This document shows positions 38,494 to 47,960 of a stretch of DNA of 64,000 nt, in pieces (within the stretch, counting starts at the first letter, position 1; every line of letters begins with the position of its first letter). Under the pieces are notes generated by a model. It searched no databases. It was given only the letters and a program-made list of their open reading frames with translations, and was not told where the DNA came from. The translations under genes were made by a program, and so were the position numbers. Source of the DNA: Actinomycetota bacterium (GTDB taxonomy: Bacteria; Actinomycetota; Humimicrobiia; Hakubellales; JAMDDV01); assembly GCA_023488455.1 (NCBI GenBank), contig JAMDDV010000034.1, forward strand, positions 89,760-153,759, read 5' to 3'.

Positions 38494-39192
38494 ATGAAAA
38501 AGTCAGAGGAAGGATACGACAGATCATATTTTAGTGGACACGTCAAAAATTACATATCAAAGCCCTCTCTATTCTGGAAGAACAGGATTAAAAACATAAT
38601 TGAGCTGATATCGCCCAGAGAAGACGATAATATACTGGACCTGGGGACAGGAATAGGCTCAGTCTGCATCGAGGCCTCGAAGTACGGGGCAAGGTGCATC
38701 GGGGCCGATTTCGCAGAGGATTCCATAAAGATCGCAAAGGAGCTTTTCGAAAAATTTGGCAGAGGCTCAGCAAAATTCATAAAAGGAGATGTATCAGACC
38801 TCTCCTTTCTGGATCAAAAATTTGACAAGATCATATGTGCCGATCTCATCGAACACCTGCCAGAAGATGCGTTTAACAGGATGCTCTCAGGATGCAGAAG
38901 ACTGCTAAACAGCGAGGGTAAGCTTTTTATCTATTCTCCATATCCAACCCATTTCATCGAAAGAGTTAAATCAAAAAGCTTATTTGTTAAAAAAGATGAG
39001 TCCCACATAGGACTTAACAACATGATCAACATCAGAAGCATGCTGGAGGAGAACAGCTACGATGTCGAGAAGCTATATTTTCTCCCTACGCACATCCCGA
39101 TACTGAAATCAATTGAAAAAAGATTGATGTCGTTAAATGGATTCGGAGACTTATTTAAAAGAAGGATATGTGTAATCGCAAAAGCAAAATGA
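38494..39192 (+). CDS. class I SAM-dependent methyltransferase
   Basis: 232 aa. Motif I ILDLGTGIGSVCIEA near 48, GADFAEDSIKIAKELF, then CADLIEHLPEDAFNRML near 110 and SEGKLFIYSPYPTHF. It is of the Methyltransf_11/25 type. It lies 4 nt after the GT4 stop and overlaps the next GT4 by 4 nt. It probably O- or N-methylates a sugar of the nascent glycan, perhaps as a chain-end cap. The target is not shown. Confidence 0.87.
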   Translation: MKKSEEGYDRSYFSGHVKNYISKPSLFWKNRIKNIIELISPREDDNILDLGTGIGSVCIEASKYGARCIGADFAEDSIKIAKELFEKFGRGSAKFIKGDVSDLSFLDQKFDKIICADLIEHLPEDAFNRMLSGCRRLLNSEGKLFIYSPYPTHFIERVKSKSLFVKKDESHIGLNNMINIRSMLEENSYDVEKLYFLPTHIPILKSIEKRLMSLNGFGDLFKRRICVIAKAK

Positions 39193-40415
39193 ACATATTA
39201 CTAATTGCCTCAAACAATAGATTTGGTGATAGCGATGCAGGCTTTACTCATCCCTACGGTCTGGCTAAAGCGTTTTCAAAGCTGGGGCATGATGTAACTG
39301 CCATATTCAAGCCATCGGGTGACAGACCAGCCAGCTTTATAAAAAATGGAGTCAAAATCTACACCACCGACTGGTCCACCAGGATCTCAAACTTTCCTCG
39401 CTTTTTAATAAATTTTTTCAAGGAGCTAAGCTATCTATCAAAAAGAAGGAACCAGATCGACCTGATTTACGAAAGATACGAGCTCTCAAGGTTCTCCACT
39501 GGCCTGATATCACGAATGTTAAAAATCCCATGCGCCATCGAGATAAATACACCTGTGCTGGACGTCAGGTTCAGGAAGAGGAAATTCATAAGAAAAATTC
39601 TGGAAAAAATAGATCAATTTCATCTGAGCCAGTTTGATTTCGTCATCACACAGACAGAAAATTTGGCAGCAATTATCAGACAAAGATATAAAAAAGAGAT
39701 ATTCATCATTCCAAACGGTGCAGATGCCGAGCTTTTCATGCGAAATGATGAAAAATTCCAGGGCGAAATCATCAATCGGTTCAACCTGAAAGGCAAAAAG
39801 ATAATTGGATATCTTGGTGCGATGATGCCGTGGCACGGAATAAGCGATTTGCTGGATGCCCTTAAAACGCTCTTAGCGAATCAGGCAAAGATAGTAAGTA
39901 AAGCAAGCCCCATGAAAAGCGACGATCTTGCCCTTCTCATAATTGGAGGCAGTAAAGAAGAGATTGCTCAAATGGACGACAAACCAATCCAGGAGTTGAT
40001 CTCGCAGAACAGAATAGTCCCCGTCGGGGGGATAGATCATGAACTCGTCCCCTACTATCTCAACATCTGCGATGTGCTAGTAGCTCCATTCAACACCAAT
40101 CTTGACATTGATAGAAGAGATCTATACGAAAAATTTGGAATGTGGTGGTGTCCGATAAAGCTATTCGAATATCTTGCCACTGGCAAGCCCATCGTAACCA
40201 CTGGACTAAAAGAGATCAGATCATATCTAAGCAAACATGCATATTATTACATGGAAGGCAACACTGTAGACCTCGCAAGAGCAATAACTGATGCACTTAA
40301 CGAAGGTAAAAATTTGGAGCTTCAGGCAATAAGAAAAAGCTACTTTGAAAACAACTTCACCTGGGAAATACAGGCAAGGAAAGTACTTGATATTACCGGA
40401 CTATTAACCACCTGA
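39189..40415 (+). CDS. GT4 glycosyltransferase
   Basis: 408 aa from the ATGA overlap with the methyltransferase stop. N-terminal ASNNRFGDSDAGFTHPYGLAK, then IPNGADAELF near 180, IGYLGAMMPWHGISDLL near 210, and PIKLFEYLATGKPIVTTG near 330. The long interdomain insert LDIDRRDLYEKFGMWW is unusual but in frame. Its last 12 nt overlap the convergent GT-C gene. Confidence 0.88.
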   Translation: MNILLIASNNRFGDSDAGFTHPYGLAKAFSKLGHDVTAIFKPSGDRPASFIKNGVKIYTTDWSTRISNFPRFLINFFKELSYLSKRRNQIDLIYERYELSRFSTGLISRMLKIPCAIEINTPVLDVRFRKRKFIRKILEKIDQFHLSQFDFVITQTENLAAIIRQRYKKEIFIIPNGADAELFMRNDEKFQGEIINRFNLKGKKIIGYLGAMMPWHGISDLLDALKTLLANQAKIVSKASPMKSDDLALLIIGGSKEEIAQMDDKPIQELISQNRIVPVGGIDHELVPYYLNICDVLVAPFNTNLDIDRRDLYEKFGMWWCPIKLFEYLATGKPIVTTGLKEIRSYLSKHAYYYMEGNTVDLARAITDALNEGKNLELQAIRKSYFENNFTWEIQARKVLDITGLLTT

Positions 40416-42080
40416 CAATTTATAGATCTTTATCACAGGTCCAGGATGTAAAGACCTATTTACATCTGTAACATAAATTAACCTTGCACCCTTATCAATC
40501 GAATCATAAAAATCCTTATAGGAAGCATATGTTTGCGGATAATATATTTGCGTTGATTTGCATAAGTGGCTATCCATATCATAGCTATTCAGTATGAGGT
40601 ACTCCACCCCATCGGCAATAAAATCCTGCAAGGGTTTTGCGCGGTCATTCTTAACAGCATCATTAAAATTGTAGTAAGGATATTGATAATATTCTCTATC
40701 ATAATCAGGCTTATCAACTGGAGGACCTGATGTGTAACTGCCATATAAAATAATCTTGCTTCCTGCCGGTATGTTTTCCCTGATCCACTCAGCAGCATAT
40801 ATCCTTGAATCCTTCTGGTTCAGTAGAAAATCAAGGTAAATTGAACGGCTCAGAGTAAATAATGAAGAAATAATCAAAATGCTTAACAATGCAGTTTTTA
40901 ACTTCCTTTTATTACCTGCAACATCAAACACCAAGCCCGAGCACAAAACAATCAACAGGGGAACAAGTATTATTACCTGTCTGGTCTCCTTAATTTTTTG
41001 AAGATCAATAAACAGGTAATAAAGAATGGTAAAAGATGAGACTAAAACAACCTTTATTTTTCTAGCAAAAAAAGAATAAATTGCCATGACAAACCCAAAA
41101 ATTAGGGCAACTGTATTCATATCATAAATAAGTGTATTCACATTAAGCGGCTCATATGTGCTCGTCCACCTGTAAGCAAACAGGTGATAGCCAAATGGTC
41201 CAGTCTTACCCAACATGCCACCTGCATACATGTGCGACACGTTCCAAAATTCCTCAATGAAGGTCTTAAAGTCAGTTACTATCAGGGGATTGCTAAAAAC
41301 AAAAATGCCAAGAAAAATTGCTAGACACGCAATAAGGATTAAAAAAAATCTTAATATCTTGCCAAAACCGGCCTTCCAATCAGTTTTTAAGATCAGTGCC
41401 AATAGTATGGGCAAGAAAATAAAAAAGCCGTTGTACTTGATCGCAACACTCAATCCTGCAAAAAACGAGGCAAGCAGGATATCAAATGTCTTTTTCTCAT
41501 CAAAATACCTGACAGCAAACAGGCACCCCAGGACTATAAAAAGTGCCATGATAGTATCTGGATACACATAATGGCTGTCCTTAACCAGCAAAAAGTCAAA
41601 CGATGTAAGGACGGATGCGAGAATGCCTGCCCTCAAAGAAAAAAGCCTTCTTGCTAAAAAATACCCAACGACTGGTATCAATGCACCAAAAAAGGCAGTC
41701 GAAAACCTTGATACTACAAAAAAAGTATAAGCATTTGCCCTTATGAATACCATCATAGGATACCATTCTGTAGCATCCGTCATGATCCTGGGAAAATTAA
41801 AAGGGAAATTTAAAACTGAAGCTATCTTGAAAAATATCGCAAGGAAATACCAATAAAGCCTTGGGTATGCTCCCGTGTTCACCTTTAACAGATCCATAAA
41901 GTTATCAACCTGCAGCACCCTAACTGCGGAGATTACATGAGGAGATGATTCATCAGCCATGAACTCATCTGGAAGGCCAAAATCATTCCCAGAAATCCTC
42001 ATAAAAAGCGATATAACGAAAATGATTATTAAAAATAGTGCTATAAAAAGATTGCTTTTAATGTTAATTTCTTTTCCCAT
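40404..42080 (-). CDS. GT39/PMT-like membrane glycosyltransferase
   Basis: 558 aa. After the first helix (about 10-27) comes the acidic loop GLPDEFMADESSPH near 37-47. About ten further helices follow, with SFDFLLVKDSHYVYPDTIM and IKYNGFFIFLPILLA. A soluble C-terminal part of about 120 residues begins near 420 (YAAEWIRENIPAGSKIILYG). The layout is that of PMT_2/ArnT-like enzymes that use polyprenyl-phosphate sugars on the outer face. It is last in the 40.4-47.9 kb leftward operon. Confidence 0.82.
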   Translation of the reverse strand: MGKEINIKSNLFIALFLIIIFVISLFMRISGNDFGLPDEFMADESSPHVISAVRVLQVDNFMDLLKVNTGAYPRLYWYFLAIFFKIASVLNFPFNFPRIMTDATEWYPMMVFIRANAYTFFVVSRFSTAFFGALIPVVGYFLARRLFSLRAGILASVLTSFDFLLVKDSHYVYPDTIMALFIVLGCLFAVRYFDEKKTFDILLASFFAGLSVAIKYNGFFIFLPILLALILKTDWKAGFGKILRFFLILIACLAIFLGIFVFSNPLIVTDFKTFIEEFWNVSHMYAGGMLGKTGPFGYHLFAYRWTSTYEPLNVNTLIYDMNTVALIFGFVMAIYSFFARKIKVVLVSSFTILYYLFIDLQKIKETRQVIILVPLLIVLCSGLVFDVAGNKRKLKTALLSILIISSLFTLSRSIYLDFLLNQKDSRIYAAEWIRENIPAGSKIILYGSYTSGPPVDKPDYDREYYQYPYYNFNDAVKNDRAKPLQDFIADGVEYLILNSYDMDSHLCKSTQIYYPQTYASYKDFYDSIDKGARLIYVTDVNRSLHPGPVIKIYKLSGG

Positions 42081-42102
42081 TAAATAATGTTCTCGTAACC
42101 CT

Positions 42103-43275
42103 TTATGTTAAATCTTCATACAATTTGACATATTCACATGATATGCTTTCCCAATCATAACCCTTCACTTTCAGAATCGATCCTTTTATGAGTCTATCTG
42201 CTAAATTTTCATTTGAAATCAAAAGTTTAATCTTATCAGCGAGATCATTTGCGTTACCTGGTTTCACAAGCATTCCTGATACTCTATCTTCGACCACATC
42301 TCTGCAACCCTCGACATCACTGACTATAATACTAAGTCCTGCTGCCATTGCCTCAAGGACAACAAGAGAAAAACCCTCTATCAATGAAGGAAGTACAAAG
42401 ATATCAGAAAGTTTGAATAATTTTAAAAGCTTTGGATCAGGAATGCTGTCAAGTGAAAACCTCTTTCCCCTTACTGCAGGTATTTGTCCTGTTAATATAA
42501 TATTTCCTGTAATTCCAAGGGATTGAACCTGGGGATACAGTTTTTCAGTATCCTTGCCAACGATAATACACCCGACATTTAATCCGCTTCTCAAAAGTTT
42601 TGCCACAGCTTCAATCAATACATTAAATCCTTTCTTGGGATGGTTCCTTCCAACAGATATGATGATCTTATCGAACTTTGACAGCCCATACTCATCAATA
42701 ACTTCTCTTAGATCTCCATCTGAAAAATTCTTTTCAAAAGAATTGACATCTACTCCATTTGGAATTTCATGTATCTTATTTTCGGCTACCCCCATATTTA
42801 GAAGCGTATTTTTGATCGACCTGCTTATTGAGCCAATTGCGTCTGCGCTCTGCAGCGCAAAATTAATTTTTTTAGCAAGTCTTTTATTAAGGGCCAAACC
42901 GTAATTTATCTCTGGGTTCACCTGCACATCTGCACCCTGAGGTGTAACTATCATCGGTATTTTTAATTTCCTACTTGCGTAAGTTGAAAGGTAACCTGCA
43001 GGGTAAGCCATGTGAGCATGAATAATATTCGCATTGAAACTTGAAGCATATCGATATATTAACTTGCTTAACACTACTTCAAACAGTTGCGGATTATTTG
43101 GGATCGGAAATCTTATAAGGCTATAATTTGTTTCAAACTCTGATCCAGTTTTATCTCTTGGAGCAATAACAAGGACCCGATTGTCATAGGCTTGATATTT
43201 AGCAATATAATGCACTGCGAGTTCAGCGCCACCAACGACCGGTAAAAAGGTAGAAGCAATATGACATATGTTCAT
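42103..43275 (-). CDS. GT4 glycosyltransferase
   Basis: 390 aa with ASTFLPVVGGAELAVHYIAKY at the N-terminus and IPNGVDVNSFE near 165. The C-terminal half has IISVGRNHPKKGFNVLIEA near 200 and LPSLIEGFSLVVLEAMAAGLSIIVSDVEG near 300, the E-x7-E region. It is a canonical GT4 of normal length. It lies 11 nt after the flippase gene, consistent with one assembly pathway. Confidence 0.92.
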   Translation of the reverse strand: MNICHIASTFLPVVGGAELAVHYIAKYQAYDNRVLVIAPRDKTGSEFETNYSLIRFPIPNNPQLFEVVLSKLIYRYASSFNANIIHAHMAYPAGYLSTYASRKLKIPMIVTPQGADVQVNPEINYGLALNKRLAKKINFALQSADAIGSISRSIKNTLLNMGVAENKIHEIPNGVDVNSFEKNFSDGDLREVIDEYGLSKFDKIIISVGRNHPKKGFNVLIEAVAKLLRSGLNVGCIIVGKDTEKLYPQVQSLGITGNIILTGQIPAVRGKRFSLDSIPDPKLLKLFKLSDIFVLPSLIEGFSLVVLEAMAAGLSIIVSDVEGCRDVVEDRVSGMLVKPGNANDLADKIKLLISNENLADRLIKGSILKVKGYDWESISCEYVKLYEDLT

Positions 43276-43286
43276 AAAACCTGAAT

Positions 43287-44777
43287 TTAAGTTACCTTTC
43301 CCAGGGATTTCCTTACCTTGACCAGTGACAACTTTAATATCTCAAAAAGGTCAAATATTTTGAATTTCCTGGTCGAATACCAGAACGCAGCAAAATAAAT
43401 GATAAACAAAGCAACCCTATACCAAACACCTACATTTATCATCCCAAAAATAATACATGGGATACTGATAACCACGATAATTAGGGCATAATGATTAAAC
43501 ACCCACATATTCAGCATCTTCCAGATCCTGAAAATACTGAAAAGCAAAGTTGCAAAAGTACCAATCAACATGCCTATCAGAACGCCAACCTTGCCAAAAC
43601 CTAGAACTACAAACAAATAAATGCTCAAAGTACTAACCGCGGCGAGGATTACATATGAAATTAAATAACCGCGAAGATCCTTTGATGATATATAAACTGA
43701 CCCACAGAGTATCTCGAATAACATGTGAACAAAAAACGCAAAAACCGAAATAATCACAATAGGCTGCACAACAAGATACGGCTTCCCAGCGAGTACCTGG
43801 ATAATCTCCTTTGAAAAAAGAATCATAATGGTGATAACAAAAAAGGTCATGTAGAAGAAAGTATTAAAATTCTCAATGAAATCCCTCTTAAAGGAATCTA
43901 TATCCTGGAGGAACTTTTTTGTCATTATAGTTATATTTATGTGATTTACAGCATTTGAGAATGCAAGGATATAGCTCCCATACGTTATAGCAAACCTTAA
44001 GTAACCAACTTCATCATTGCTTGCAAAATAACCAAAAATAAGTATTCCCGACTGATTGAAAAGGCCAAAAAAGATCTTCCCAAGATAGATAAAGAGCCCA
44101 ATAGTAAATATTGATTTGAATATCTCAATAAACTCACTCTTCTTTGGGAAAATTATTCTTCTTCCCATTGCAAGATAAGTAAAGATAATAAAAAGTATGC
44201 AGAATATGATCGTCGCTATCAAGTTACCTATAAAATATCCATTGTAATTCCAGAAGTAGATGAAACCAACGACGAGAATAAGGTTCAATATCGAGTTCAA
44301 AATCTGAAGTAAGAATACGAATTTGAACTTCTGAATACCGTTTAAGACATTAAAACCGATCTCCTGAATACCGTTAGCAAGTATTACAAATGCAGTTATC
44401 TTTATTCCAAAGATGATTTCAGGTCTATGATAAATATTTAAGGCAATCTTATCCGCTAACAGGAATAAAATAAAAGCAATTGGGAGGGTTATTGAAAGCC
44501 TGGCAAAGAAGGACGTCGAAAATACCCTGGACACAGCATCGTTACCTTTTGCGGAAGCTACCTCCCTTAGCGTTCCAATTCCAAGACCAAGGTGCTGGTA
44601 AACACCAACGATACTTGAAACAGCAAGGACAATTCCAACCAGCCCATATTCGGAGATGGATAGTAAACGAATAACTATCATTCCCTGGACAACACTTATG
44701 AGCATTAAAATTATCTTGGTGGTGATTCCCAGGAACTGAAGAGCTTCCAGCTGCTTATTTGAATCTGTTTTACTCAT
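43287..44777 (-). CDS. Wzx-type polysaccharide flippase (MOP superfamily)
   Basis: 496 aa, almost entirely hydrophobic with 12-14 predicted helices. The N-terminal LQFLGITTKIILMLISVVQGM and RLLSISEYGLVGIVLAVSS blocks are typical of the Polysacc_synt family. FARLSITLPIAFIL and NGIQEIGFNVLNGIQKF are in the expected order. It exports lipid-linked oligosaccharide across the cytoplasmic membrane. It is the only MOP-type flippase in the window. It overlaps the radical SAM gene upstream by 8 nt. Confidence 0.9.
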   Translation of the reverse strand: MSKTDSNKQLEALQFLGITTKIILMLISVVQGMIVIRLLSISEYGLVGIVLAVSSIVGVYQHLGLGIGTLREVASAKGNDAVSRVFSTSFFARLSITLPIAFILFLLADKIALNIYHRPEIIFGIKITAFVILANGIQEIGFNVLNGIQKFKFVFLLQILNSILNLILVVGFIYFWNYNGYFIGNLIATIIFCILFIIFTYLAMGRRIIFPKKSEFIEIFKSIFTIGLFIYLGKIFFGLFNQSGILIFGYFASNDEVGYLRFAITYGSYILAFSNAVNHINITIMTKKFLQDIDSFKRDFIENFNTFFYMTFFVITIMILFSKEIIQVLAGKPYLVVQPIVIISVFAFFVHMLFEILCGSVYISSKDLRGYLISYVILAAVSTLSIYLFVVLGFGKVGVLIGMLIGTFATLLFSIFRIWKMLNMWVFNHYALIIVVISIPCIIFGMINVGVWYRVALFIIYFAAFWYSTRKFKIFDLFEILKLSLVKVRKSLGKVT

Positions 44778-46278
44778 CTACACCTGAGCTTAAGTTAATC
44801 CGGCCCTGGGCTAGCTTTCGTAAAAATTTGAATCTTTTAAGTGTGAAGATCAACTGCGACCTAAAAAGAAAATATTCATATTTGATATCAACAAGTATCC
44901 TCTTAAAGATCAATCCCCTGTTCTTTCTAAGGAGGATTGATATAAAGAAAATATATTGCAATGTTTTTCTTACCCTGCTCCGAATATATAGAGAGTTGGT
45001 AATTTTAACCCTTAACTTCTCAAGGTCCTTAACCTCTGACCTGTTATATTTATCAAGTAGTTTACCGCCAATGAAGTTCAGTTTATGAAATTCTTCTTCA
45101 GAGAAATCAGGCTTAACCATATCCCAGATTGGAGTGCCGGGTAACGGTAATAATATCGAGAAAAAGTATTCATTAGACTTCACCTTTTTAGCAAGCTTAA
45201 AAGTATCCATAATCTCTTCAAGTGTTTCGGTCGGGAAACCTATCATGAAATTGGATAGCGACCTCAGACCTGCTCTTTCTACCATCTTAAGCGCAGATAG
45301 CGATATATCAGCAGTAATATTTTTATTAGCAATATCTTTCAAAATCCTGTTTGACCCTGATTCAATCCCAAAATCAAGCTGGATGCATCCTGATTTTTTC
45401 ATCTCCCTTAAACTCTTCTCGTTGATAGTGTTTACCCTTTCCTGCGCTCCCCACAGCATTCCGAGTTCCCTCATTATCTGGCATATTTCAGAGACATAGG
45501 TTTTGCTCACACCCAGCGTATCATCTAAAAAGTAAATCGCTTCAAATCCATGGACATCCCTTAAATACTTTACCTCTTCATATATCTTTTCTGAACTTCT
45601 GAACCGAACATTCCTTCCCGTTATGAGTTTGCCCATGCAATAACTGCATGAAAACGGACATCCGCGCGAAGTCATAATTGAAGCAACTTTAAGCGGCACC
45701 CCCCTGATTACCTTGGAGCTTATTTTAGAATAATGGGCAATATTTGCCTTCTCATACGCAGGCATTTCAAGATTATCTAAGTCATGTATCAAGATTGATG
45801 GATTAGTTGAAACTATCCTTCCATCTTCAATAAAGCTAACACCATCAAACCTCGAAAAATCTCGCCCGTCGCTGATCTCAGCAACTATCCTACAAATCCT
45901 ATCCTCTCCCTCACCCCTCACAACAAGGTCTGCCCCTGAACGCAAGAAATAGTCGGGCATGACCGTTGGCTGTGGGCCACCAACCATGACAAAAATTGAT
46001 TCATCAAGTGATTTAATTTTCTGAATCAAGCACGCAACGTAATTTTGCTCGTGGATAAAACTGCTGATACCGACAATTTTTGATCCGATCTCTACTATCT
46101 TTTTTAGAATTAGTTCATCACGGTCAGTAAAATTGCTTTTATGGTTTACTGGGAGAAGAGCACTATCAAGCACTATATTCTTAAAGCCACCTGCAGTTAG
46201 CGTTGCAGAAAGCGAGAGTAATCCTACAGGAAACCGCATATCATTCCATCTGTCCGGCGGAAGCACCAGGCTGATCAA
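44770..46278 (-). CDS. B12-binding-domain radical SAM protein
   Basis: 502 aa from TTG, directly after the upstream stop and 7 nt after GAGGTAAGG. Residues 1-150 form a cobalamin-binding-like Rossmann domain (VGLLSLSATL, VMVGGPQPTVMPDYFL, VRGEGE) without a DxHxxG motif, as is common in this class. The radical SAM motif CPFSCSYCMG is near 210, then FLDDTLGVSK, FGIESGSNRIL and MIGFPTETLEEI. It may C-methylate or rearrange a lipid, sugar or polyprenyl carrier; the substrate is unknown. Confidence 0.86.
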   Translation of the reverse strand: MISLVLPPDRWNDMRFPVGLLSLSATLTAGGFKNIVLDSALLPVNHKSNFTDRDELILKKIVEIGSKIVGISSFIHEQNYVACLIQKIKSLDESIFVMVGGPQPTVMPDYFLRSGADLVVRGEGEDRICRIVAEISDGRDFSRFDGVSFIEDGRIVSTNPSILIHDLDNLEMPAYEKANIAHYSKISSKVIRGVPLKVASIMTSRGCPFSCSYCMGKLITGRNVRFRSSEKIYEEVKYLRDVHGFEAIYFLDDTLGVSKTYVSEICQIMRELGMLWGAQERVNTINEKSLREMKKSGCIQLDFGIESGSNRILKDIANKNITADISLSALKMVERAGLRSLSNFMIGFPTETLEEIMDTFKLAKKVKSNEYFFSILLPLPGTPIWDMVKPDFSEEEFHKLNFIGGKLLDKYNRSEVKDLEKLRVKITNSLYIRSRVRKTLQYIFFISILLRKNRGLIFKRILVDIKYEYFLFRSQLIFTLKRFKFLRKLAQGRINLSSGVDE

Positions 46279-47868
46279 TTAATACCTTACCTCATATATT
46301 TCGGATTCATAGAGCATGGAAACGGGTAGATATTTCTCATCGACTAAACCGTATTTTCCTAAAATAGCGGCAAGCCACTGTTCCTTTTTCACGCTAAAGC
46401 TTTTTTCAAGTCTGAAATTATCAGAATAGGATTTTGACTGTAAAACCGTTAATTCACTACCTTCGTTGTATTCGTTCGTCCAGATTGCAAATTTTACATT
46501 ATTTTCCTTAAGCCACGCCAACTGTTCATCATCGTTCAATTCTTCGTTGAAGTAAACGCCATTATCTCTCAAGAACCAGGCGCTAACTCCTGAATCGTCG
46601 TAATAAGCTACCCTGCCATTCACATTCGCAAGATACCTGGAGGCCTGAGCAATTGTGTAATAGTCATAGCGACGATGCCAGGTTATGGATGAGGATAGAT
46701 TAAAAAGGGACACCAGCACAATAGCAATGACTAAATTCTTAACAATCCTACCTCCATTAGGCTGCTTATAAAGCCAGCAAATCAAAAGCATCACCAGGCT
46801 TAAGAGCAGCGTGACCAGGCTGCTGTATATTGTCCCAAAAACAAAAAACGGTTTCACCGTCAAAGCTAAATAAATAAATAAACCAATAGAGGCAACATTA
46901 ACAACCAAAAAAATCAGCCTGTTCTTTATGAAATCCTGAACAATCGAGTATGCGATCACCAGGCTAAAGATTGGCACTAGTACGTAAAAATAGCGCGCCC
47001 CCGGATGAACCTTATAAATCAGGAAAAGGTCGAGGCCCAGATATAAAATCAGAGGCGCAAATTTCTTAAATGACCTGATTAGATGAGAAAAACCAAATAC
47101 CTCAAAATATACCAACATCGGGAAGCCGCTAATGAAAAGCAGATGAACTAAATAGGTGGGTACCAGGTTATATTCCCTTGGTCTGAAAACTAATAAAACT
47201 CCCTCCAGAAAACGACTGGGTAAGACACCGCTCCTAAAATATATAAAGCCCAGCACTATTATAAAAAAGGAGAGTGTAAAAACGGAATAATAAATCAATT
47301 TTCGCCATTCTTTTAAAATCACATAAGACAGGAGGAACACCACAAACAATAAAGACCCCTCATATCTTGTCATCGTTGCTAAGATTGTAAGGAAGCCGAC
47401 TATCAAAAAATCGAGCTTTAAGTTTTTCCTATAAAAAAAATAAAAGGATCCCAGGACAAGAAGTAGTAACAGAACTTCGCTATATACCCTCATTGAATGT
47501 TGGGAGAAGATCGGGTTCAACACAGTTAAAAGACATGCGATAACAGCAATCTCCCTCTTTTTGAATAAAGCAATAGCTAATTTGTATAAAACGACAATGC
47601 TGCCGACTGAAAATAAAAGCGACAAGATCCTGCCCCAGAGATATCCATCCATAAATTTGACCCCGGCAGCAAGAAGAAGAGGATACAGAGGCAACCTATT
47701 CGTAAAAGCCGGAAATATCCTCTTAGATATCTGATCAGCCAGCAATAAGAAATTGTTTGAATCACCAACCTCAGCAAAATTTACGTTGATTAACAGCGCC
47801 CTTACTGCAATGCAAAAAGATAGGAGGAGCCAAATGTAATATTTCTTAATAAACTCACTAGTCTTCAT
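46279..47868 (-). CDS. GT39-like membrane glycosyltransferase
   Basis: 529 aa. The early loop NVNFAEVGDSNNFLLLADQI near 30-45 has the acidic pair of GT-C enzymes. About twelve helices follow, with NPIFSQHSMRVYSEVLLLLL and ATMTRYEGSLLFVVF (the family TR.E motif). A soluble C-terminus of about 130 residues contains RVAYYDDSGVSAWF. It is first in its operon. TAATAT lies 10 nt before the ATG and no ribosome site is present. Confidence 0.8.
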   Translation of the reverse strand: MKTSEFIKKYYIWLLLSFCIAVRALLINVNFAEVGDSNNFLLLADQISKRIFPAFTNRLPLYPLLLAAGVKFMDGYLWGRILSLLFSVGSIVVLYKLAIALFKKREIAVIACLLTVLNPIFSQHSMRVYSEVLLLLLVLGSFYFFYRKNLKLDFLIVGFLTILATMTRYEGSLLFVVFLLSYVILKEWRKLIYYSVFTLSFFIIVLGFIYFRSGVLPSRFLEGVLLVFRPREYNLVPTYLVHLLFISGFPMLVYFEVFGFSHLIRSFKKFAPLILYLGLDLFLIYKVHPGARYFYVLVPIFSLVIAYSIVQDFIKNRLIFLVVNVASIGLFIYLALTVKPFFVFGTIYSSLVTLLLSLVMLLICWLYKQPNGGRIVKNLVIAIVLVSLFNLSSSITWHRRYDYYTIAQASRYLANVNGRVAYYDDSGVSAWFLRDNGVYFNEELNDDEQLAWLKENNVKFAIWTNEYNEGSELTVLQSKSYSDNFRLEKSFSVKKEQWLAAILGKYGLVDEKYLPVSMLYESEIYEVRY

Positions 47869-47878
47869 AAATTGGATA

Positions 47879-47884
47879 ATATTA
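47879..47884 (-). promoter_or_regulatory. candidate -10 box (TAATAT), leaderless start
   Basis: On the minus strand TAATAT precedes the ATG at 47868 by 10 nt, and no Shine-Dalgarno sequence lies between. No clear -35 is visible. This is the same spacing pattern as at 3325, 7706, 14572, 29074 and 29122. Confidence 0.3.
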
Positions 47885-47960
47885 TCTCAAAGTTATCGAA
47901 AATATTGTTAGAATTATTAAAGATGAGCCAATCAGGTAAAATAAAGACAAAAAGGGGAAA

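Noticed and set aside
43287..44777. Wzy polymerase instead of flippase
   Set aside because: The N-terminal motifs and even helix spread match the MOP/Wzx family, and there is no large periplasmic loop.
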